DNA of 16,438 nt from Gammaproteobacteria bacterium (GTDB taxonomy: Bacteria > Pseudomonadota > Gammaproteobacteria > Chromatiales > Chromatiaceae). Location: positions 1 to 16,438 of the forward strand of contig JAUXDV010000013.1 in the NCBI GenBank assembly GCA_030620735.1. Reading direction: 5' to 3'. The notes beneath the pieces were generated by a model. The model had not been told where the DNA came from, made no database searches, and saw only the letters and a program-made list of their open reading frames with translations. The position numbers and the translations under genes were made by a program. This document shows positions 1 to 6,217 of this stretch, piece after piece (positions within the stretch are counted from its first letter, which is position 1; each line of letters begins with the position of its first letter).

Positions 1-293
1 TAATAGTCACGCACCTTTGGCTGCATGACGTGTACTATCACTCCATTGAGATCAATTAGCGCCCATTCACCATCAGCCACACCCTCGCTTCCCAGTGCAG
101 GCTCTCCCCGCTGCTTGGCCTGAAAAGCGACCGTTTGAGCAATGGATTTGACATGCCGGTCCGACGTGCCGCTGGCGATGATCATAAAATCTGTAATGCT
201 TGTTTTACCGCGTACATCCAGGATCACGACATCCTGCGCCTTCATATCATCGAGGGTGTTGATGACGATCTCTTTCAACTCTTCTGCTTGCAT
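1..293 (-). CDS. rsfS: Ribosomal silencing factor RsfS (Iojap family), C-terminus cut by window edge
   Basis: About 97 residues can be read leftward from an ATG at 293 before the window ends; no stop is reached. The protein starts MQAEELKEIVINTLDDMKAQ and continues with the family's hallmark stretch VVILDVRGKTSITDFMIIAS, then GTSDRHVKSIA and GEWALIDLNGVIVHVMQP. RsfS binds ribosomal protein uL14 on the large subunit and blocks subunit joining when nutrients are short. The family is usually about 105-120 residues, so only a short tail is missing. A GGAG lies five bases before the ATG. The position downstream of proA and nadD matches the order seen in pseudomonads and relatives, where rlmH usually follows. 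The identification is firm; only the 3' end is unseen. Confidence 0.93.
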   Translation of the reverse strand, partial: MQAEELKEIVINTLDDMKAQDVVILDVRGKTSITDFMIIASGTSDRHVKSIAQTVAFQAKQRGEPALGSEGVADGEWALIDLNGVIVHVMQPKVRDY

Positions 294-356
294 TAATACT
301 CCAAATATAATTTTAACCAAACCATGCCTCAGTGCGACAAGACATAAAATATTTTT

Positions 357-470
357 TGTCTCTCGCAAAGACGCGGAGACGCAAAGGGTGTTCTTGGCGA
401 GCTTTGCGCCTTCGCCTACATGGATGTAGGTGAGGGGCGCGAGCAGGACGCGAAAGCTTTGCGAGAGACA
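357..470. repeat. Long inverted-repeat element of the 'cgcaaagacgc' type
   Basis: The ends form a perfect 14-bp inverted repeat, TGTCTCTCGCAAAG at 357-370 against CTTTGCGAGAGACA at 457-470. Nested inside are GCGCC (406-410) pairing with GGCGC (436-440) and CCTACAT (415-421) pairing with ATGTAGG (424-430), so the whole 114 bases can fold as one imperfect stem. The CGCAAAGACGC-like core resembles a sequence I recall being scattered between genes in many proteobacterial genomes. It lies between nadD and rsfS, which are transcribed leftward, so it would be present in their RNA. Confidence 0.7.
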
Positions 471-527
471 TCATGAATGCGTCCCATGATAACCGAGAAT
501 CAGCTTTTTTGCCGTGTAGTGATATTT

Positions 528-554
528 TTCGCGGCCAGATGAGCGCTCCTACAT
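528..554 (-). repeat. REP-like palindromic fragment
   Basis: Read on the minus strand, the piece runs ATGTAGGAGCGCTCATCTGG followed by CCGCGAA. The GTAGGAGCG head with a CCGCGAA end is the pattern of REP elements scattered between genes in pseudomonads and other gammaproteobacteria. Here the central stem is imperfect. Assignment to REP is from memory of that pattern and would need a copy count in the full genome. Confidence 0.4.
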
Positions 555-578
555 GAAAACGAGAACCCCTCATCCCGG

Positions 579-598
579 CCTTCTCCCCGGGGAGAAGG
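579..598. repeat. Perfect 20-bp palindrome just after nadD
   Basis: CCTTCTCCCCGGGGAGAAGG is its own reverse complement. Together with the preceding CCCCTCATCCCGG it matches the look of a widespread intergenic repeat ('ccctcaccc...ctctccc'). On the minus strand it starts 11 bases after the nadD stop codon and would form a very stable hairpin in the nadD transcript. No U-run follows, so it is not a classical Rho-independent terminator; it could pause polymerase or protect the RNA end. Confidence 0.6.
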
Positions 599-608
599 AG
601 TTTGATCG

Positions 609-1238
609 TCATGATGGACGATAGAGTTTCAGCTTCTCAATGATGGTGATCACCGCATCCGGCAGCAGATAACGCAGACTGCGTCCCTGTTGCGCACGCA
701 GACGAATATCGGTTGCCGAAATCGCCAGCTGGGTAACGGGTTGAAACAGGATCGATCCGCCAGGTTGCTGACGCAGCGCCGCAGCATTCTCAACAGAGCG
801 CTCAGCAACGAGCTGCTGCAGTTGAGCATCCGGCATCTCCTCCCCGGGCCGCTGCATCACCACCAGATGCGCCAGCTTGAGAATCTCCATGGGCTCATGC
901 CAGCTCAGAAAATCCCGGAAAGCATCCATTCCCAGCAGAAAACAGAGCGGTGTATGCGGCATCTGGCGACGAAATGATTGCAGTGTATAGAGCGAGTAGG
1001 ATGGCCTGTCGTTGTGCAACTCGCAATCATCCATGACAAAACCGGGGTGCTGCGCAATGGCCGCCTGCACCATGGAAGCCCGCAGTTCTGCTTCTGTACC
1101 CGGCTGCTTCTTGTGGACTGCATGCTTCAACGGCACAAAGTGAATATGCTTCAGTTCCAGCGCCTCCTGCACATCCAGTGCTGTACGCAGATGCCCGTAG
1201 TGTATGGGATCGAAGGTGCCGCCGAGAATACCGATCAT
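609..1238 (-). CDS. nadD: Nicotinate-nucleotide adenylyltransferase NadD
   Basis: The protein has 209 residues from the ATG at 1238 and begins MIGILGGTFDPIHYGHLRTA, which carries the nucleotidyltransferase signature GGTFDPIHxGH. Near the C-terminus ISATDIR matches the second conserved motif (ISSTxIR) of this family. NadD joins ATP to nicotinate mononucleotide to make deamido-NAD in the cytoplasm, an essential step in both de novo and salvage NAD synthesis. The frame is open back to 1286, but the extra 16 residues are not family-like and lie over a repeat, so the internal ATG is preferred. Its ribosome binding site is weak (TAGG close to the ATG). It lies 87 bases after proA and is probably co-transcribed with it. 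Confidence 0.95.
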   Translation of the reverse strand: MIGILGGTFDPIHYGHLRTALDVQEALELKHIHFVPLKHAVHKKQPGTEAELRASMVQAAIAQHPGFVMDDCELHNDRPSYSLYTLQSFRRQMPHTPLCFLLGMDAFRDFLSWHEPMEILKLAHLVVMQRPGEEMPDAQLQQLVAERSVENAAALRQQPGGSILFQPVTQLAISATDIRLRAQQGRSLRYLLPDAVITIIEKLKLYRPS

Positions 1239-1263
1239 ATGCCTATAACGAATAACTCCGGGC

Positions 1264-1299
1264 AAATAGATTCCGGCTATAAGCATGCCGGAATGACGA
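1264..1299. repeat. Short inverted repeat of the 'GTCATTCCGGC' type between proA and nadD
   Basis: ATTCCGGC at 1270-1277 pairs perfectly with GCCGGAAT at 1287-1294 around a nine-base loop. On the minus strand it reads GTCATTCCGGCATGCTTATA and continues into GCCGGAATCTA, a layout I recall as a common scattered intergenic repeat. It would place a hairpin in the proA-nadD message, between the proA stop and the nadD start. Confidence 0.6.
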
Positions 1300-1325
1300 G
1301 GTTTTGCAAATACTTGCAGGATCCA

Positions 1326-2606
1326 TCAAGTGCGGATATGCCCGTCGCCCAGCACGATGAATTTCACCGAGGTCAGCCCCTCCAGGCCGACGGGGCCGCG
1401 CGCATGGAACTTGTCGGTCGAGATGCCGATCTCCGCCCCCAGACCATACTCAAAGCCATCTGCAAAGCGTGTCGAGGCATTCACCATCACCGAACTTGAG
1501 TCGACTTCTGCGAGGAAACGCCGTGCAGTTGTGTAGTTTTCCGTGATGATGGATTCCGTGTGTTGAGAGCTGTGTGCGGCGATATGATCCATTGCCGCAT
1601 CCACACCAGGAACTACGCGAATGGAGAGGATCGGCGCCAGGTACTCGGTATCCCAATCCTCATCTGTTGCCGCGTTGCAGCTGATGATTTTCCGGGTAGC
1701 CTCGCAGCCTCGCAGTTCAACGCCCTTTTTGACAAAGGCTTCCGCCAGACCGGGGAGGATCTCATGCGCAATGCTTTCCGCCACCAGCAGCGTCTCCATG
1801 GTATTACAAGTTCCATAACGCTGGGTCTTGGCGTTGAGCGCTACATCAAAGGCCTTCTGCTGATCGGCATCAGCGTCGATATAGAGATGACAAATGCCGT
1901 CAAGATGCTTGATCACAGGCACCCTGGCATCATTGGAGATACGTTCGATCAATCCCTTGCCGCCACGAGGAATAATCACATCGATGAACTCGGGCATGGT
2001 GATCATGGCGCCCACAGCCTCGCGATCGGTGGTTGCAACGACCTGCACCGCCTCTGCAGGCAGACCCGCCTTTTGCAGCCCCTGGTGAATGCATTGCGCA
2101 ATCGCCTGGTTGGAGAAGAATGCCTCGGAGCCGCCGCGCAGCACAGTGGCATTGCCCGATTTGAGACACAGGGCGGCGGCATCTGCAGTCACATTCGGAC
2201 GCGACTCATAAATAATGCCGACGACGCCCAGCGGCACGCGCATGCGGCCCACCTGAATGCCGGAGGGACGATAGCTCATGTCGAAGATCTCACCGACGGG
2301 ATCTGCAAGCGCGGCGATCTGGCGCAGCCCCTCGATCATGCTGTCGATGCGCTCGTTGTCGAGTTCCAGGCGATCCAGCAGCGCATCAGAGAGACCCTTC
2401 TCCCTGCCGGCATCGAGATCCTTGAGATTCTCGGCGATCAGCGTATTGCGATTGTGGTCGAGGTCATCGGCAATGGCGTTCAGCGCACTGTTTTTCTGTG
2501 CAGTGGTTGCTGCAGCAAGAACGCGGCTGGCTTTGCGCGCCTGCGCTCCGAGTTGCTGCATATAGGCATTGACGTCGCTAATCTGGTGTTGCGGTATTAT
2601 GCTCAT
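1326..2606 (-). CDS. proA: Gamma-glutamyl phosphate reductase ProA
   Basis: ProA reduces gamma-glutamyl phosphate to glutamate-5-semialdehyde with NADPH, the second step of proline synthesis from glutamate. The 426-residue product fits the usual length of about 415-430. It contains GVVGIIYESRPNVTADAAAL, the glycine-rich IPRGGKGLI, the VIKHLDGICHLYID block and the active-site cysteine region QRYGTCNTMETLL. The C-terminal part has RFADGFEYGLGAEIGIST followed by DKFHARGPVGLEGLTS, typical of ProA within the aldehyde dehydrogenase superfamily. The ATG at 2606 (MSIIPQH) was chosen; an in-frame TTG at 2618 would add four residues, and neither has a convincing Shine-Dalgarno. It is the first gene of the leftward proA-nadD-rsfS group and is divergent from the CBS-permease unit. 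Confidence 0.96.
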   Translation of the reverse strand: MSIIPQHQISDVNAYMQQLGAQARKASRVLAAATTAQKNSALNAIADDLDHNRNTLIAENLKDLDAGREKGLSDALLDRLELDNERIDSMIEGLRQIAALADPVGEIFDMSYRPSGIQVGRMRVPLGVVGIIYESRPNVTADAAALCLKSGNATVLRGGSEAFFSNQAIAQCIHQGLQKAGLPAEAVQVVATTDREAVGAMITMPEFIDVIIPRGGKGLIERISNDARVPVIKHLDGICHLYIDADADQQKAFDVALNAKTQRYGTCNTMETLLVAESIAHEILPGLAEAFVKKGVELRGCEATRKIISCNAATDEDWDTEYLAPILSIRVVPGVDAAMDHIAAHSSQHTESIITENYTTARRFLAEVDSSSVMVNASTRFADGFEYGLGAEIGISTDKFHARGPVGLEGLTSVKFIVLGDGHIRT

Positions 2607-2735
2607 ATCAAAAAGCAATTCAGGTAACTATTCGCTCAGTTTACCCCATTGAATCAACAAAAATAGCGGAGATGTGTGAGTTTTGTGCAGAATTGCTCTA
2701 TTATCATTTCTCAATATGTGCTTATTTTACCGATG

Positions 2736-2742
2736 AAAGGAG
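2736..2742 (+). promoter_or_regulatory. Strong ribosome binding site that fixes a TTG start
   Basis: AAAGGAG lies six bases before the TTG at 2749 and supports it as the true start of the CBS-domain gene. The next in-frame ATG (2767) would remove the first residues of the first CBS domain and has no comparable site. Confidence 0.75.
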
Positions 2743-2748
2743 TCCCGA

Positions 2749-3282
2749 TTGTCTGCCGAACAATTCATGTCACGCGATCCCGTCACTGCACATGCCGATG
2801 AGCGGGTCAGAAACGCACTGGTAAAAATGTGCGACAAACACATCCACAACCTTCCGGTCATGGACAGCGACGGCAAATTCATCGGCTTGTTTGGTCTGCG
2901 CAACCTGCTGCGCGCCCTGCTGCCCAAGGCAGCCACCATCTCGCCTGCTCTGAAGAGCCTGGTTTTTCTGGCGGACAACCTCGAAGAGGTCATTGAGTCT
3001 CTGCAGGAGGTTGCCGACCAGCCGGTAAAAAACTATCTTGATCGGGATCACCTGATCCTGTGCCGTACGGACGAACCCATCATGGAGGTGATCCGCAAGC
3101 TCTACGAAGCCCCCACCAGCCTGCCTGTGGTGCTGGTGGAGAGCGACGGGGCTCACCTGGTCGGCATGATCTCCTACTGGGATATTCTGGCGCACATCAG
3201 CTCCCAGCTTGGTGATGTCGATCCCCGCCTGAAGAGCGCCTGCGTAATAAACGACAACGAAGGGAGCGACTCCAGTGACTGA
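2749..3282 (+). CDS. Two-CBS-domain regulatory protein (first of a pair flanking a permease)
   Basis: The 177-residue protein consists almost entirely of two CBS domains: about residues 4-60 (MSRDPVTAHADERVRNAL and HNLPVMDSDGKFIGLFGLRN) and about 97-165 (LILCRTDEPIMEVIRKLYEA and LVGMISYWDILAHI). CBS pairs usually bind adenine nucleotides such as AMP, ATP or cyclic di-AMP and act as sensors. No catalytic domain, signal peptide or membrane segment is seen. It starts at a TTG with an excellent AAAGGAG. It overlaps the permease start by eight bases, so the two are probably translationally coupled. Inferred role: a soluble subunit that gates or stabilises the permease according to energy state. 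The domain call is firm; the role is inference. Confidence 0.85.
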   Translation: MSAEQFMSRDPVTAHADERVRNALVKMCDKHIHNLPVMDSDGKFIGLFGLRNLLRALLPKAATISPALKSLVFLADNLEEVIESLQEVADQPVKNYLDRDHLILCRTDEPIMEVIRKLYEAPTSLPVVLVESDGAHLVGMISYWDILAHISSQLGDVDPRLKSACVINDNEGSDSSD

Positions 3283-4621
3283 GCACGCCGACGCTGTGAT
3301 GAATGTGATTTTTGGCTGGGATCCTGTATGGGTTGCCGGAACACTGTTTGTGCTGACCTATGCCGTTATCATGACGGAGCGCGTCAACCGCGCGATCGTG
3401 GCGCTGCTCGGCGGCATGTTGATGATCATGACTGGCGTCCTGAACCAGGAAGCAGCGCTGCGCGGGGAGGACTTCAACACCCTCGGACTGCTGACGGGAA
3501 TGATGGTGATCGTCGCCATCACCCGGCGTTCCGGCGTGTTTCAGTTTGTCGCCATCTGGTCGGCGAAAAAAGTTGGCGCACAACCGTGGGGAATACTTCT
3601 GATGCTCTCGGTCGTGACTGCCATCTTCTCTGCACTGCTGGATAACGTCACCACTGTGCTGCTGATCGTGCCGGTCACACTGCTGATTACCCAGGAGCTG
3701 AAAGTCACTCCATTTCCGTTTCTCTTTACCGAGATACTCTCCTCCAACATCGGCGGCGCAGCCACCCTGATCGGCGACCCGCCAAACATCATGATTGGCT
3801 CGGCTGTACCCTTCTCGTTCAATGACTTCCTGATCAACCTTGCCCCCATCATTCCACTGATTCTGCTCATGACTCTCGCTGTGGTGTGGGTCATCTGGGG
3901 ACGAAAGATGCATGCCAGCGATGAAGCGAGGCAAAACATCATGAGTTTTAATGAGAGAAACAGCATTACCGACGCGCGCCTGCTGAAGCAGTCACTGTTT
4001 GTGCTGACGACTGTCATCAGCGGCTTTATCTTCGCCCACCAGCTGCACCTGGAGCCGGCCACCATCGCTCTCTTCGGCGCTGCGCTGCTGTTGCTGCTGA
4101 CCAATATCAAGAGATCATCCGAGTCGCAGGCAAAAGATGTGCATGCCTCTTTTGCCGAGGTGGAGTGGATCACCATCTTTTTTTTCGTCGGCCTGTTTAT
4201 TCTTGTTCACGGCGTGGAACAAGTCGGTTTGCTGGAGAGACTGGCTAACGCTGTGCTCGACTTCACCGGCGGCGATCTGGCCAACACCGCATTGATGATT
4301 CTGTGGATCTCTGCAATCTTCTCCGCACTGGTCGACAACATACCTTTCGTTGCGACCATGATTCCCGTCATCAAGAGCATGGCTCCTGTTTTCGGCGGCG
4401 CAGAAAACCTGGAGCCTTTGTGGTGGTCGCTGGCTCTGGGCGCCTGCCTTGGCGGCAATGGATCACTCATTGGCGCCAGTGCAAATCTGATCGTTGCAGG
4501 CTATGCCGAGCAGGCCGGGCACCCGATTCGTTTTGTGCCATTTATGCTGCTGGCATTTCCGATGATGCTGATGAGTATCGTCATCGCCACGATCTACATC
4601 TATTTCCGTTATCTTGTTTAG
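3275..4621 (+). CDS. ArsB/NhaD (SLC13-like) superfamily permease
   Basis: This is a 448-residue inner-membrane transporter with about 11-12 hydrophobic segments in two inverted halves. Each half carries a matching signature: SALLDNVTTVLLIVP (Asp123-Asn124) followed by NIGGAATLIGDPPN (to about residue 171) in the first, and SALVDNIPFVATMIPV (Asp354-Asn355) followed by GGNGSLIGASANL in the second. These paired DN and GG-N motifs are typical of the ion transporter superfamily that includes ArsB, NhaD and the P protein. The substrate cannot be read from sequence: sodium/proton exchange, an anion or an oxyanion are all possible. The GTG at 3275 has AGGGAG eight bases upstream (3261-3266); a later ATG at 3299 is possible. 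It is sandwiched between two CBS proteins. Confidence 0.9.
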   Translation: MTEHADAVMNVIFGWDPVWVAGTLFVLTYAVIMTERVNRAIVALLGGMLMIMTGVLNQEAALRGEDFNTLGLLTGMMVIVAITRRSGVFQFVAIWSAKKVGAQPWGILLMLSVVTAIFSALLDNVTTVLLIVPVTLLITQELKVTPFPFLFTEILSSNIGGAATLIGDPPNIMIGSAVPFSFNDFLINLAPIIPLILLMTLAVVWVIWGRKMHASDEARQNIMSFNERNSITDARLLKQSLFVLTTVISGFIFAHQLHLEPATIALFGAALLLLLTNIKRSSESQAKDVHASFAEVEWITIFFFVGLFILVHGVEQVGLLERLANAVLDFTGGDLANTALMILWISAIFSALVDNIPFVATMIPVIKSMAPVFGGAENLEPLWWSLALGACLGGNGSLIGASANLIVAGYAEQAGHPIRFVPFMLLAFPMMLMSIVIATIYIYFRYLV

Positions 4622-4638
4622 TCATACAGAGTGAAGCG

Positions 4639-5097
4639 ATGAAACTAAAAACCATATTGATCCCAACTCTTTTTGCCCGGGAAGGGATGAAAGTCCGGGA
4701 GGTCTTCGCAATCTGTGTTAAAGCAGGGGTTCCCGCGCTGCCCTATCTCAACAGCAAGGGAGAGCGGCGCGGCTTTGTCAGCCTTGCCGGCATCATGCAC
4801 CACGGCTGCTTGCCAAACTACATGGTGGAACTGGCGATGGTGCTGGGGGACCAACTCAGCTGTGTCAAGGATGCCAGAACCAAGGTCAGAGAGCTCATGA
4901 ATCACCCCATCGAACCCTATGTTGATAAACCACTGCACTCGATTACATCAGAGACCCCTATCATCAAGGCGATGGCGATTCTTGAAAAATTTCATTCGAG
5001 CTTTCTGTTTGTGTTTGATGGTGGCGAGTATCGTGGTGTAATCACCGCACAGGGAATCGCACAGCGCATGCTTGAGATCGATACGGAGCAAAAGTGA
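4639..5097 (+). CDS. CBS-domain-like protein (second of a pair flanking a permease)
   Basis: The 152-residue protein starts at an ATG 17 bases after the permease stop. The C-terminal half (about residues 90-150) is a recognisable CBS motif: MNHPIEPYVDKPLHSITSET, then IIKAMAILEKFHSSFLFVFD and YRGVITAQGIAQRML. The N-terminal half (about 10-55: GMKVREVFAICVKAGVPALP, then RRGFVSLAGIMHH) looks like a diverged CBS repeat that has kept the strand-helix pattern but little else. No membrane segment is visible. The frame is open upstream into the permease, but that stretch is out of register with any family and is not used. It is probably a second cytoplasmic regulator of the permease, differing from the first in its ligand-binding half. 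Confidence 0.8.
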   Translation: MKLKTILIPTLFAREGMKVREVFAICVKAGVPALPYLNSKGERRGFVSLAGIMHHGCLPNYMVELAMVLGDQLSCVKDARTKVRELMNHPIEPYVDKPLHSITSETPIIKAMAILEKFHSSFLFVFDGGEYRGVITAQGIAQRMLEIDTEQK

Positions 5098-5251
5098 AGT
5101 TGGCAGTCTTCAGTTGGCAGTAAATCTAATCGGCACATTGCCATCTGCAACTCTTTTTTGCCGCAATCTATAACATTTTTTTGTTGTTTTTACTGCCAAC
5201 TGAAGACTGCAAACTTTCTTTTAGCTGCATACTGACGACTGCAAACTTTTT
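5098..5251. repeat. Large inverted repeat with nested direct repeats after the CBS-permease unit
   Basis: A 26-base arm at 5099-5124 pairs with 5189-5214 with a single mismatch. The left arm itself holds a tandem direct repeat, AGTTGGCAGT at 5098-5107 and 5112-5121. GACTGCAAACTTT occurs at 5205-5217 and again at 5237-5249. The left arm begins immediately after the stop codon of the CBS gene, so RNA from the operon would end in a long hairpin with T-rich flanks. It may act as a terminator and as a boundary to the DUF302 gene. The motif 'AGTTGGCAGTCTTCAGTTGG' resembles a repeat I recall in many environmental bacteria. Confidence 0.75.
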
Positions 5252-5273
5252 TTGATTACAGGAGAGAAACAAC

Positions 5274-5765
5274 ATGAAACAACGCCCTTTTAAAAAAATG
5301 AGCAGCTGGTTATTGCTTGCTTCTTGCCTCTTCGCCCTGACTGTACAGAGTGCCGGCGCCGATGAATCACCCTTTGTGGTCACCCAGGTTGAGGGGGAAT
5401 ATGAAGATGTGCTCGACAGTGTCAAGACCGCGATCAAGGGAAAGGGCATCAATATCGCGCATACGCTTCCAGCCGCAGAGATGCTGAATCGCACCGGCAA
5501 AGATTTTGGCGTGACCAGCAATGTCTTTCTCAACGCTGAAATCGTTGAGTTCTGCAGTGCCAGCATCTCCCACAAACTGGCGCAGAAAAACTCTGCTAAT
5601 ATTATGTTGTGTCCATTTTCAATCAGCGTTTATGTAACAAATGACGATCCCAAACATGTCAATCTGGCATATCGTCGGCCAGTTGCAGGAAAGGAGTCAG
5701 AACAAGAAGCTGGCGAGGTTGTGAAACTGATTGAAAGCATCATTACAGAAGCCAGTGAATGGTAA
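5274..5765 (+). CDS. Secreted DUF302 family protein
   Basis: The 163-residue protein has a basic N-terminus, a hydrophobic stretch (residues 12-24) and a likely signal peptidase cut after SAGA (residue 29). A lipobox-like L-A-S-C at 15-18 sits inside the hydrophobic core and is less likely to be used. The mature part is a DUF302 domain: VTQVEGEYEDVLDSVKTAIK, IAHTLPAAEMLNRTG, and IMLCPFSISVYV, equivalent to the usual 'LLPCNV' strand. Cys94 and Cys113 are the only mature cysteines and could form a disulfide. DUF302 has no settled biochemical function; it is often found near periplasmic redox genes. AGGAGAG lies seven bases before the ATG. The small cytochrome c gene follows 57 bases later, suggesting a shared transcript. 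Confidence 0.85.
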   Translation: MKQRPFKKMSSWLLLASCLFALTVQSAGADESPFVVTQVEGEYEDVLDSVKTAIKGKGINIAHTLPAAEMLNRTGKDFGVTSNVFLNAEIVEFCSASISHKLAQKNSANIMLCPFSISVYVTNDDPKHVNLAYRRPVAGKESEQEAGEVVKLIESIITEASEW

Positions 5766-5822
5766 GGAGTTGTCCAACATTCACACTATTGAACTGCAGA
5801 CGCTATTTGACAGGAGAGTTCC

Positions 5823-6101
5823 ATGAAAACACTCATTAGCACGGCCGCTGCATCACTCTGTTGCGCGGCTCTCTACTCCTGCGCGAGCATCGATAGCGGG
5901 GAGCATTACGCCTCCACAGGTGAAAAACTCTATGCCGATAACTGTTTCGGCTGCCATCGTGAAGCATCAAGCCTGCACGAACCCAAATCTTTTCTGCACG
6001 AAACCATCCACGATGGCGGGAAAAACATGCCCTCTTTTGAAGAAAACCTCACTGAAGCAGAACACCTGCAGATCATCGACTACATCCTGAAACAACGATG
6101 A
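5823..6101 (+). CDS. Small c-type cytochrome, probable lipoprotein
   Basis: The 92-residue protein has a short signal sequence ending in L-Y-S-C (residues 17-20), a plausible lipobox, so the mature protein may be anchored to a membrane through Cys20. Covalent haem attachment is shown by CFGCH (Cys41, Cys44, His45), and GKNMPSF supplies the likely sixth ligand Met69. The C-terminal LTEAEHLQIIDYILKQR is the final helix of class I cytochromes c. It would carry single electrons in the periplasm. AGGAGAG lies five bases before the ATG. The partner enzyme is not in the window; the upstream DUF302 protein is the only nearby candidate. The haem protein call is firm, the lipid anchor likely. Confidence 0.9.
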   Translation: MKTLISTAAASLCCAALYSCASIDSGEHYASTGEKLYADNCFGCHREASSLHEPKSFLHETIHDGGKNMPSFEENLTEAEHLQIIDYILKQR

Positions 6102-6135
6102 GTCGATCGGCACAAAGAGTTTAAACACTTTTTTC

Positions 6136-6203
6136 ACCACGGAACACACGGACAACACGGAATTTTTGAATTGCTTTTCCGAGTATTCCGTGTGTTCCGT
6201 GGT
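6136..6203. repeat. Inverted repeat of the 'CCACGGAACACACGG' type between the cytochrome gene and yaaA
   Basis: ACCACGGAACACACGGA at 6136-6152 is a perfect 17-bp inverted match to TCCGTGTGTTCCGTGGT at 6187-6203. A second possible pairing uses ACACGGAAT (6155-6163) with ATTCCGTGT (6185-6193), so two alternative folds exist. It lies between the convergent cytochrome and yaaA genes and could end transcription from both sides. The 'CCACGGAACACACGG' pattern resembles another intergenic repeat I recall in many genomes. Confidence 0.75.
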
Positions 6204-6217
6204 TAAGGAAGCTCTGA

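Larger units (their letters stand above)
294..608. other. Gene-free gap between nadD and rsfS made largely of repeats
   Basis: This 315-base gap separates two genes that are usually nearly adjacent. It holds three repeat-like pieces in a row: the long inverted repeat at 357-470, a REP-like piece at 528-554 and a palindrome at 579-598. Open frames that cross it, such as the minus-strand frame 612-313, are composed of the repeats, have low-complexity Arg-rich translations and no ribosome binding site, so no gene is called. AT-rich sequence just before rsfS (300-356) could hold a promoter but shows no clear pair of boxes. Confidence 0.6.

Noticed and set aside
313..612. A 99-residue minus-strand open frame between nadD and rsfS
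   Set aside because: It is made of the repeats in that gap, is Arg-rich and has no family resemblance. Its start overlaps the nadD stop, but there is no ribosome binding site.
1560..2627. A 355-residue plus-strand open frame opposite proA
   Set aside because: It is a mirror of the well-supported proA coding frame; its translation matches no family I know and it has no Shine-Dalgarno.
2619..2748. Promoter boxes in the divergent gap between proA and the first CBS gene
   Set aside because: TATTAT and TTGCTC-like hexamers are present but none pair with a correct 16-18 base spacing and good matches to both boxes.
3197..3934. A 245-residue minus-strand open frame opposite the permease
   Set aside because: The translation is rich in His, Asp, Gln and Arg, as expected from antisense of a membrane protein, and it overlaps a clear gene.
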